Assembly: GCA_033439295.1 (NCBI GenBank) | Contig: JAVTLE010000003.1 | Span: 310,001-374,000, forward strand | DNA length: 64,000 nt | From: Deuterostichococcus epilithicus | Lineage: Eukaryota > Chlorophyta > Trebouxiophyceae > Prasiolales > Stichococcaceae | Reading direction: 5' to 3' | Shown: piece after piece, positions 12,083 to 21,946 of the stretch | Layout: every line of letters starts with the position of its first letter | How positions within the stretch are numbered: the stretch's first letter is position 1 | Position numbers and translations under genes: made by a program | Notes under the pieces: model-generated | Database searches by the model: none | What the model was told of the DNA's origin: nothing | The model's input: the letters and a program-made list of their open reading frames with translations, nothing else

Positions 12083-14789
12083 CTACCCAAACCTGGCGGT
12101 CAGCTCCTTCTTGTGGTCCTCTGCCCACTCCTCGAAGCTTTTGCCCTTCACGATGGTCGAAGTTAGCGGCCGCGCATCTGCATTGGAAGGAGCAGAGCAT
12201 TGTGTATGCGTGTCTGCAGCAAGGGAGCACAACGGCTATTCAGAACAGCGCAGCAAACAGCACCAAGCAGCGGTGCAGAAGCCGGATGAATGCCTGATAG
12301 ACAGCGCAAGGCAAGTGGAAGAGAGGTCCGAGACATGTGCTGCATCCACAACCAGGCGTCGCCCCGGGGGTTACTGATGAGCAAAGCGCGGCGCACCGTT
12401 GAAATAGTCGAACTCTTTGTAGAACTGCCACATGTTTGCCAAGTCCTCCGCGCCTGGATCGCGAGAACCAAAATTTAGAGAGTGGCTAAGATTGGGGCGC
12501 GTCTGCTACATGGTTTCGCTGATTGCACGCAGTGGTTGTGCAACGATGCGCATGCTCCACGGTTGCACACCCGGGAAGCCAGCGGCCGCCATCTTCTCGT
12601 CTGGGATGTCGATGTACCTGGCGATACACAGGTTCCAGTGAGTCCCTCGCTCACAGTGTGCCAACGCATGGCCGCAACAAAACAAATATGTCCATCTCAC
12701 TGCTTTCAATGCCACAGCTGACGGTCCTCCACGACCCAGGTCGCAATGCACAGCTTTGCAACAACGAGAACTGGCATGCGAGCGCACTTGAGGGTTTTGC
12801 CGGTGACGCTGCTGACGGTGTCCGCCGCATCCTTGAAGCTCAGCAGCTGGCCCACAACTGCGACACGGTAATAACACCTTGATCAACATCGTGAAGAGGG
12901 ATGAAACTTGCGGTCTCTGCTGAATGGCCAGCATACAAACGATGGCCTTAGCGCCCCACCTGGGACGGTCTGATCAATATACTTGTCGCCATCCGCAAGC
13001 GCCGCTGCACAGAGCAGCACAGTACTGAGTGCGTCACGGTCTCCAGAAGCTACTCAGCCGCTCCGCAGCTTCGACAAGCAGGCGGCATCCTGTGCTCTCA
13101 AAGCGCTCGATTGCAGCAGAAGTAAAACCATGAACGGCATGCATGTCCACCTGCCGTCGTCGTTCCGATGTCCACGGTATCACATGCAGCATGGGCTTTC
13201 TGAGCGCCGGCGTTGAGGAAAAATGCGTAGCTCTTCGAAGTACCCTCGCCGCCCTGCAGTTGCCACAAATGCGCTCTGGTGATGTGTCTGAAGTTGGCGT
13301 GATGATGTCACAACACAGATAGCCTCATACAGACAGCAGCATCGATGCTCAATGACAACGTGAAAGGCTGCCACCTGTGGGATGAAAGGGAGGACGCCGA
13401 GGAAGTTGTCGTAAAACACGCTCGTATGCAGCACCTGCACGACCCGGTCACAGTGCTCGCTCTTTGATTACTGGCATGCCTGCAAGCTTATCGTCGGGTT
13501 TGTATCAAGTCGCACAAGCGGCAGCAGAAGCCTACCGTGGTGGGGACTCCAGAAGCCTTAGCGTACTCCTGCAGACAGCACGCAGGGATGTTTCATGTTG
13601 CAGCCCAGCCTCAGCTATCGCCAGAAGTGTCATTCAATGGACATCTGCATCACATGTGGGGCGAGGCAGCTCCCCGACCCTCCAGACAGTCATGGCGCTT
13701 GGGGCCTTGCTTTACTGGGTACATAGAGGCAGCGCAGAGCCACAAAAATGCCGGCAGATTGTAGCGCACATACTCACCGTCACTTCGGCCTTGCTCTCGA
13801 AGTGGGGCACCAGCCGCCCTGGCGCCACCTCCTTCAGCTTGTCAGCCACGCCCTCCAGTTTGCGGGGGTCCTCCAGGCTGCTCCAGACTAGGTGCTTGAC
13901 ACCCGCCTGCAGCAGGCGCAGTGTCAGATATGAGCCCATATATTCTGCGCGCGACGTATTCAGGTGTTTAAGGTCGACACACACGTGGGCAGACATCCGG
14001 CCGGCACAGTCAGAAAATATGAAGCAGCGCCTTATGTCAGGCAGCACGCACCTCTTTTGCGGCGTCAACACCGTTCTTGCCATGAGTAATTTCCGTCTCA
14101 GGGTTGCCCTGGGCCCCGCCGGCAAAGTCTGCGGTATTAGCAAGTCAGCATCAAACCAGCGGTCCTTCAACGGACATCTTTCGCACACTGCACGGCATCA
14201 GGCGATGTATATGTATCGAGGTACCTGTCACCAAGAACGCGCCGTACACGCCGTCGAAAGCCTGCAGGAGGCAGAGACATCCAACCTGATGTCCTTCGTC
14301 TTTGACAGCATGAGGGTGAGAACATACACGGACGTGTCCGCTGGATACAGCCAGCCCTTCGAGGAAGACTCGAGAGAATTGAAAAAATGAAGTTTAATAA
14401 TGTTCCCCCAAAAACAGCACCTTAACCAGCGACGCCTTGTCGCTCAAATCGCCCTTGACCACCTCAACGCCGCGGCTGGCGAGCGCCTTGGCGCTGTCCG
14501 ATCCGGGGTTGCGGCTGATGGCACGCACCTTGAATTTGCCCTGGGCCAACAAAGCATCCACCACGCTGCCGCCCTGAAACATACACACAATCATCGCAAC
14601 TGAAGCGCTCTGTCAAAACCATCAGAGCTCGAGAAGCTTGTAGTGAGTATGCGAGTATCAGATTCTCTACAAAGAAAACGAGTGAGATATGAGAAGTGTA
14701 TTCGAGGCGCGTGGCTTCGCGCATACAGTCGGATCGGCGGACAAAATCACCTGCTTGCCCGTTGCGCCCGTCACAGCAATCACCGGCAT
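12083..14789 (-). CDS. NmrA-like NAD(P)-binding Rossmann protein, copy A
   Basis: Atypical short-chain dehydrogenase of the NmrA/HSCARG type, a family of NAD(P)-binding redox sensors or reductases. Exon 1 (14789-14751) reads [13 protein letters not shown] and exon 2 (14573-14421) continues [20 protein letters not shown], which together give the GxxGxxG dinucleotide loop and the Arg that favours NADP. Later exons carry [56 protein letters not shown] joined to [99 protein letters not shown] and the last, [19 protein letters not shown], with the stop at 12085-12083. About 13 exons; most boundaries are approximate. No disruption was seen. The paralogue at 18745-21521 has the same architecture. 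Substrate is unknown. Confidence 0.8.
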
Positions 14790-15183
14790 CGTGAAACCCC
14801 AGCACGTGCTTGTTCAAGACAATGGGTGCAGTGGCTGTGCAGAGAGAGTCAGGAGGATCCGGATTTGCAACCACAACGAAAGACAATGAACAAATGATTT
14901 GTGTGTCGCGCATGTGACTGGGGCGCTGTTACTTCACATGCATACGGCCGCTCCCCCAGGAGCGCAGCAACGTCTTTCTTGGCTCACAAGGGGGCTGCGA
15001 AGGCAGCATAGCGAGGTACCCGCGTTATTCAGCTAAGCAGAGAAGGGTACTCGAGCTGGCGATCCGACAACGCAGGTGCACACACGTCCATCTACTGGCC
15101 GCGTAGTCCCCGTTGATACTGTGGCGTCGGCGGGGTTCAGACTTTGAGACAGTTTCTCAGTGCGCTGCGCCAACGAGACCGCC

Positions 15184-17040
15184 ATGTGCGCATCCGGGCA
15201 ACTGCAGCGGCTGCTCAATGTATCATAAGGCAACTCGACATGTGCCAATGGTGGTGTCGCATCGCATGCACCAGGGAGTTGGGCATGCAGCCCTGATGCC
15301 ATACTCAAATGCGGCGCTGGTTTCTAGCGGCCAGGCGGCCGCTGTGTCGTCCAATGCGTACGACACAGTCCCCAATTGCAGCAGGCGCGTGCAGGGCGGC
15401 AGCACAGCCTGGAGAGCCACGTTTGCCCCGTGCAGGCGCACTGGCGCTCCAGGGGCAAGCATCAACAGTGGCGCTTCACAGCTCTGGCCGAGCACATCGC
15501 AGAGGACAAGCCCGAGCACCGGCTGCCGCATGCTCGAGGGGCTGGCCCAGCATGCCAGGTCAGCCTGGCAGCGGCCAAGGATCCCGGCGCTGCCACCAGT
15601 GGAGGAGGTCAGGGCACAACTACGCGGCGGCAGCGGCGGCGCTGGGTGCTCGTTGGCAGCCAGTGGCAGATGCAGCAGCCGATGACGGCGACTCGCTGGA
15701 CTGGCGGCGCTCAGTGGCGGCGCTTCGCCAGGTGCAGCAGACGGAGCCGGATGCCAGCGCCGTCCTAATTGACGACTTTCAGTGCGGTCAGTCTGTAACC
15801 AAATTTGGAGTCTTTCTGGAAGATTGAGCTGCCCTCCAGCACCTGTGCAAGTTGTAAGTTTATGGGCTGGCCACATTGCTGGCCAAGAAGCAGCCCTCCA
15901 AGCTGCTAAGTCCTGGACCGCCTTTTGACATGCTGCCATGTGCATGCCTTGCACAGGCGGCGGCACACCTACCTGCGCCTCTCGCTCAAGGAGCGGAGCA
16001 ATCTGAGATGCCTGCACTGCATGCCGGCGGAGGGTGTCGACCTGTCGCCGAGCAGCGAGCTGCTGACGTCGGAGGAGGTTCTGCGCCCGGTGCGGGCCTG
16101 ACAGCCCTTTTACTTTGGACGGGTCGTGTGCACTGCCGTCCCGGCCTGGGCGATGCGCCGACACTCAGCGCACTCTCGCTGCAGACATCACAGAGGCATG
16201 GCGGTTGGGGGGAAGCTACGAATGGCCAAACATGCGGCACAGATTGGAGAATGGTGCTGGCAAGGAGCAGCTGTCGTGCCTTCAGCAGCACCGCAGATGG
16301 ACGGCGTCGATAACTTTATCCCAGCTGATGTTATGCCGCAGGCGACGCTGTTCGTGGACGTTGGCATCATTAAGCTCCGGCTGATGGGCGGCGAGTCGAC
16401 GCTGCGGCGCAATATGGTCGAGCTGACCGGCGCGCTGGCAGCTGCCGGGATGCGAGGCGGTCGGCATCATCACCAATGGCATCACGCTGCAGCGCAAGCT
16501 GGCCCAGAACGGAGGGCGCCGCAGCTGGGCCTGGTGCTGTCTCTGCCGTGTCCGGCACCTTTGCGGCGGGCTTCGTTGTCATTGTGGACATGTTTTGCTG
16601 CGCATAATGGCTGCAGCCTCTTCAAGCTGAGTCAGACAGCCTTGCCGCAATCGGCCGGACGGGTGTTGGCTCGCTGGGGACTTGCCAGTTGGCGCTGGCT
16701 GCCAGATGTTGAGCGCAGCCTGGCGCCTACTCATGGTGGGAGCGCCGATTGAGGCTGTCGTCAGCCATCCCCTCCCGCGGCAGGCAGCGCAAGTGAATGT
16801 GGCAGCATGCCCGAAAGCACCAGCCCGAAAGTCGAGCCCAGACCACATGCAGCAAGTTTCTCGGTGTCACATGTCGCGCAGGCCTGGACCTGCTGAGCGT
16901 CAGCCTGGACGTGCTGTGGCCGGAGCGCATTGAAGCCTGCAGTCAGCCACGGGAGATGTGAAGCATCTGAACCTCCGGCTGCATGCATGCTGTGTGCAGG
17001 CCTGGGCATGCTGGATGTCAGCCTGGACACGCCTGTGGCG
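15184..17040 (+). pseudogene. CNX2 (MoaA-like) 5' fragment, decayed copy A
   Basis: Partial duplicate of the CNX2 gene at 21947-25673. The start ATG (15184) and first codons of the presequence are recognisable, but a TAA at 15226-15228 closes the frame after 14 codons, where the intact copy has TCT. The exon-2 equivalent (15957-16089) still reads RRHTYLRLSLKERSNLRC, but the first Cys of the radical-SAM CxxxCxxC motif is Ser, so the cluster ligand set is broken. The exon-3 equivalent (from 16342) has GGES in place of GGEP and shifts frame afterwards. Two decayed versions of the exon-4 motif (near 16881-16940 and 16998-17040) end the copy. Then the sequence switches directly into egt1 sequence. 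No C-terminal half is present. Confidence 0.85.
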
Positions 17041-17098
17041 GCCGTCTTCAGCTGCAGCACCATTGGCTGACCATCACATGGTTTGTCGACCCTGCAGC

Positions 17099-18050
17099 CT
17101 GGCGGAGGCGGAGGCGTACTGCCGCTCCGCGGCGCCGGCGCCCGCGTCATGACCGAGCCCGAGTACCAGCGCCTGCTCGCGCCGGACGTCGCAGGCCGGT
17201 GTGCACTCGGCCTTTCTTGATGCCAGCGCTGCGCCGCTGAATAGACGTGTGTCAGCGCCTGGCAGCCGAGCTGACGGCTGGCAAGCATGGGGTGGTCAGC
17301 ATGACACCTGGCGGCTGACATACGCACCTGGCTCTCGGCACTTGGGCGGTTCATTCCAGGGGCTCGTGCATTCGCCAGTAAGTGCCAACGGGCCTCGAGC
17401 CATGCTGGCAGACCCGGTGTGCTGCTGTGGCAAGGACAGAGCATGGGCCAGCATCCCTTCGGGACAAACAGCGATCCCCGCGCCGCGCTGAGGTGCTGCC
17501 CACCCTGCGCAGGCGTCGGCAGCTGCGGGAGGGTGGCTGGCAGTGGACCTCAACACCTTTTGCGCCGCTGCCCGGCTTCCAGGCCATGCCCGAGTACCCG
17601 AGTACAGCACAGGTGAGAGGTGCTGGCAGCGCGCCGGGCAGAGCGCCGGCTGAGCAAGCCTCCACACCCGCAAGATCCTTTCGAATATTTGCCGGCGTGC
17701 TCTGCTAACGGCAGACTGGGCAGAGGCTGGCTTGCTTGTGTCGTGTATGCTGCGGTGCGGCAATGTCAGCATGTTTGCGCTGTGATCCAGTTTGCTGTGT
17801 CAACATCCGTCTGTTTTTCAGATGTTGCCGTCTCCACCGTTTGTGACATGCAACCGCTCAGCTGATTCTACCGACATGCTGCTGTTCAGACTTCTTCGAC
17901 GGGGAGCACTTCGTCCTACGCGGCTTCTCGTCAGTCACGCCCCCTCCAATGCGGCGAGACAGCTTCCGCAACTACTACCAGAAGGCTTAACCGTTTTCCT
18001 TCGCCAAGTCCCGACTGAGCTTCGATGCCGCCTCCGGCAATTCAGCGTAG
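17099..18050 (+). pseudogene. egt1 3'-end fragment (exons 13-15), decayed copy B
   Basis: Equivalents of egt1 exon 13 (17099-17200), exon 14 (about 17513-17612) and exon 15 (about 17890-18050) can be aligned to 10141-11307. Exon 14 has lost one C in the CCC of GAGTACCCCGAGTAC, which shifts the frame. In exon 15 the QKAY codons have become QKA-stop (TAA at 17988-17990). No upstream methyltransferase or DinB part exists here, so the fragment cannot encode a working enzyme. It was created with the 6.9-kb tandem duplication. Confidence 0.85.
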
Positions 18051-18744
18051 GCATCGATGCATTCGAAGATGCTTCCGCCATGAAAGCACAGCTGGGACGG
18101 GGGTTCTGCATCGGAGGCTTTCCTATGCACGCAGTAGGCAATCGGTTGAGCTGTCAGGTCGTCGGGGCAGCTGGCGCATATGCATGCTTGCTGCCATAGG
18201 TTCGGGGGATGACCTAGAGCTCGAGCATTCTCTGATCTACTATTCTTCCTTTTTGGATGCATTTCTGTCAAGGACGCCGACAGTCCCAGCATGACGCAAA
18301 CGGCAAAGTTGACGCACCTAGGAAGACAACTTGCTGTTACACCCGTCGAGCATGGCATTGCGTTGGCAGTAGCTGCTTCAGAAGTGGTTTCCTCTGACGT
18401 TTTGTACTGGAGTTTGGCATGTAGGGCACAGTCGCTGATGTGATAACATTTCCAAACGACATCAAACAACGTAAGGAGCTGGAATAATAAATTCACGTTC
18501 ACATCCAAGTTTCCTCACACACAGACACAGCTCATTCACCTACTAGAATGTTAGAAGTTCAAGTGGCGCTGCCCATGCACCAAAAGCTACAAGCCAATGT
18601 ACGCACGCGCATGGCATATTATACTGTCTCAATAGTTTGCCCCAGTAAGCATCAATCTCGCCTGAGCTGCTGCAACATAACGCATGCATGGGTAGTGCAT
18701 GTTCCATGTTGATGGTGCTGAGCTCTCAACGTCAGGTTCCTGGT

Positions 18745-21521
18745 CTACTTGAACTTGGCAGTCAGCTCCTTTCTGTGGTCCTCTGCCCACTCCTTGAAGC
18801 TTTTGCCCTTCACGATGGTCGAAGTGAGCGGCCGCGCATCTGCATTGGGAGGACCGCAGCAGATTCAAAAGATTTAGCAGCAAGGTTGCACGGCCAACGG
18901 AACGGAGGTCTGAAGCATGCGCTGCGATCACAATCAGGCAGCGCCATGGGGTTTTCTGATGAGCAAAATTTCGCGCACCATTGAAGTAGTCAAACTCACG
19001 GCAGTACTGCCACATGTTTGCCAGATCCTTCGCGCCTGCATTGTGAGAACCAAAGCTCAGGGTGTGGCTACGTCAGGGGCGCGTCTGACACATGGCTTCG
19101 TTGACTGCACGCAGGTGTACTGGTTCTACACCGCTGCACAGTGTGCTCTACAGCTGCGCACCCGGGAAGCCAGCAGCTGCCGCCTTTCCGTCTGGGATGT
19201 CGATATACCTGGCAGCACACACAACCCATGCACTGAGTGCCTCACAGCGTGCCTATGCAGGGACAACAGGATGGGCATGCAGCTATCATCGATTCACATC
19301 CAATCGCGTTCAATGCCGCAGTTGATGGTTTTGCACGACTCAGCTTGGCGGCATCACTGCTGAATTCCGAGCGCACTTGAGATCCTTGCCGGTGACTCTA
19401 CTGATGACATCTGCCACGTCCTTGAGGCTCAGCAGTTGGTCCACGACTGCGACGTGGTGATCTTACTTAACATCGTGATAACGGGTAGAACATTGCTGAG
19501 TGGCAAGCTATATCATAATGACGGCAAGAGCGGAGCTCGCCCCACCTGGGATGGTCTGACCAATGTAACTGTCGCCATCCGCAAGCGCCGCTGCACAGAG
19601 TAGCACATCCCTAAGTGTGTCTGCGTCAAGGTCTCCATCAGAGGCTACTTGGCCACTCGGCAACTTCGACAAGCAGGCGGGAACCTGCTGCGACTGAGCT
19701 CTCAGTGCATTCAGCTGCAGCAAAAGGCAGAGGCATGGACGGCTTGCATGTCCACCTGCCGTCGTCGTTCCAATGTCTGCGGCATCACATGCAGCAAGTT
19801 TCTGCTCGCCGGCGTTGATGAAGAAAGCATAGCTCTTCGATGTACCCTCGCCTTCCTGCAGCCGCCACATGCGCGGCAGGTGTTGTCTCTGCTGTCTGTG
19901 TTGTGACATCCCCAAGCCGACTTGAGCAGAGACAATACAGACAGCCCCATGCAGACAGCGGCATCAATGGGCAATGACAATGTGAGAAGCTACCACCTGT
20001 GGGATGAAAGGGACGAGATTAACGAAGTTGTCGTAAAACATGCTTGTATACAGCACCTGCGGCACAACCCGTCACGTCAGTACTGATGCTCACACCGGAC
20101 ACATTGCTCACCCTGTTCAGTCATTGGCATGCTTGAAGCAATCGTTGTTGACTTTCGTCGTGTGCGCACAGGTGCACAAGCCGCAGCACACAGGAAGCCT
20201 ACCGTGGTGGGGACACCAGAAGCCTTGGCATACTCCTGCAGACAGCGCACACAGGCGTCTCGCACAGCAGCCCAGCCTCAACCATCGCAGATTGACGGCT
20301 TTCAGTGGACATCTGCATCACATGTGGGGCAATCATTCGACCATCCGGACATGCATCATGGCGCTATGGGCCTTGCATTGCATACAAGCAAATGCAGAGC
20401 CACAATGCCCGCAGATTGCAGCGCCCACACTCACCGCTACTTCGGCCTTGCTCTCGAAGTGGGGCACCAGCCGCCCAGGAGCCACCTCCTCCAGCTTGTC
20501 AGCTACGCCCTCCAGTTTGCGGGGGTCCTCCAGGCTGCTCCAGACTAGGTGCTTGACGCCCGCCTACAGCATGCACATTTTCACATGCAGCTTACACACT
20601 TGCGTCTTCTGACTCATGGATCTCACAACAGAATTGGTATGCACTCAATCGCACATACAGCCAGCACAGCCAGACACTCAAAAGGCAGCGCCGGATGTCA
20701 TGCTTCATGCAGCACGTGCGCACCTCCTTTGCGGCGTCAATGCCATTCTTGCCATGAATGATCTCCGTCTCAGGGTTGGCCTTGGCACCACCATTAAAGT
20801 CTGCACGCAGTAGTAGCAAGTTGGTCTTGATGTTAAGGGCTCCTTCAGGGGACAACTTTTGCACACTACACGGCTGAAGGCGATGCAATCTAAGGTACCT
20901 GTCACCAGGAATGCGCCGTACGCCCCGTCAAAAGCCTGCAGGAGGCAAGCACGTCCAAATCGAAGCTCTTGAATTGCGACAGCGGGTGAGATTACATAGT
21001 ACACGGAGGTGTAAGCTGTATATCACATCTTCTAAATGTGGATAGAACTTAATAGAAACATTCATCCTTCTTTTTTGGAAGTACATCCTCTGAATTCATC
21101 CTTCCAGGCTACTGCGCTGCTGCCAGGCAAGGCGAGGGAAAGGAGCTGCACCTTGACGATCGATTCCTTTTGACTAAGGTCGCCCACGAAAACCTCCACA
21201 CCGCGGCTGGCGAGCGCCTTGGCCTTGTCCGACTGCGGGTTGCGGCTGATGGCACGCACCCTGAACTTGCCCTGCGCCAACAGAGCATTCACCACGGCGC
21301 CGCCCTGCATCATGAAGACTGACAGCATATTTGAGACGCTCTGCCGAAGTTTCAGAGCTTGAGATACTTGAAGTAGTTGCAATGCAAAAATACGTCGTGA
21401 CTCGTGGCATAAATGATACTTCGAGGCGCGAGACTGCGCTTAATACGCACTGACAATTCGGATCGGCAAATCAAGCTACCTGCGTGCCAGTTGCTCCAGT
21501 TACAGCAACCACCGGCTGCAT
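18745..21521 (-). CDS. NmrA-like NAD(P)-binding Rossmann protein, copy B
   Basis: Paralogue of the gene at 12083-14789, created by the tandem duplication. Exon 1 starts at ATG 21521 with MQPVVAVTGATGTQ and exon 2 continues [20 protein letters not shown], restoring the GxxGxxG nucleotide loop. Following exons read [128 protein letters not shown] and KSFKEWAEDHRKELTAKFK, with the stop at 18747-18745. All recognised exons are open. Differences from copy A are mostly conservative, which suggests both copies have been under selection. It is divergently arranged with CNX2, 425 bp apart, and may share its promoter. Exon boundaries are approximate. Confidence 0.78.
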
Positions 21522-21946
21522 TGTGCGATCGTAGGACAACGATTGTGCTTGCTCAACACAACAGGTGCAGTGGCTGCTGATAAAGTGTCAGGGGGATCGG
21601 CTGTGCTACAACAAAGAGAAAAGATGATCAAGTGTAAATGTGTGTTTGCGCCTTGGAAAGGAGCGCTCTGACTCCACATGCACACGGCCGCTCCCCAAGG
21701 AGCACATGCATGTCTTTCTTGGCACACCAGGGGGCTGCGAAGGCGCCACAACGGGGTGTGCGAAATTTTCAGCTAAGCAGACCCAGGGTGCCTTGCCTTA
21801 CTGCAAAGGCGCGTGCGCGATCAGCCAACGCAGGGTGCACAGACGTCTACGTGATAGCCTCGCAGTCCCGCGTTACTATTGTGGCGACAGCAGGGCCGAA
21901 AGGTTCAGATTTTTTGTTGACAGTGCGTTGTGCCAGCGGGGCCTCC
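21522..21946. promoter_or_regulatory. Divergent promoter region, NmrA-like B / CNX2
   Basis: The 425 bp between the start codons of NmrA-like B (-) and CNX2 (+) must contain both promoters and 5' UTRs. Blocks here are conserved in the duplicate region 14790-15183 (for example GGCCGCTCCCC, TGTCTTTCTTGG versus CGTCTTTCTTGG, and GGGGGCTGCGAAGGC). That conservation despite strong divergence in nearby introns suggests constrained regulatory sequence. No specific factor site is claimed. Confidence 0.5.

Larger units (their letters stand above)
10095..17040 (+). repeat. Segmental tandem duplication, copy A (about 6.95 kb)
   Basis: This unit runs from just upstream of egt1 exon 13 through an NmrA-like gene on the minus strand into the fourth exon region of a CNX2 copy. 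The same order and orientation follow directly in copy B (17041 to about 23822). Matching landmarks are egt1 exons 13-15, the NmrA-like exons, a block in the divergent promoter (GGCCGCTCCCC near 14947 and 21687), and CNX2 exons 1-3. The copies have diverged clearly in introns, so the duplication is not recent. Confidence 0.85.

Noticed and set aside
17041-18050. A second, independent sulfoxide synthase gene
   Set aside because: It has only three exons, a frameshift in exon 14 and a stop in exon 15, and no catalytic histidines upstream.
21638-21946. Upstream start of CNX2 at ATG 21638
   Set aside because: The frame is open, but the residues before 21947 are not kept in the duplicate region, while ATG 21947 starts a clear mitochondrial-type presequence.
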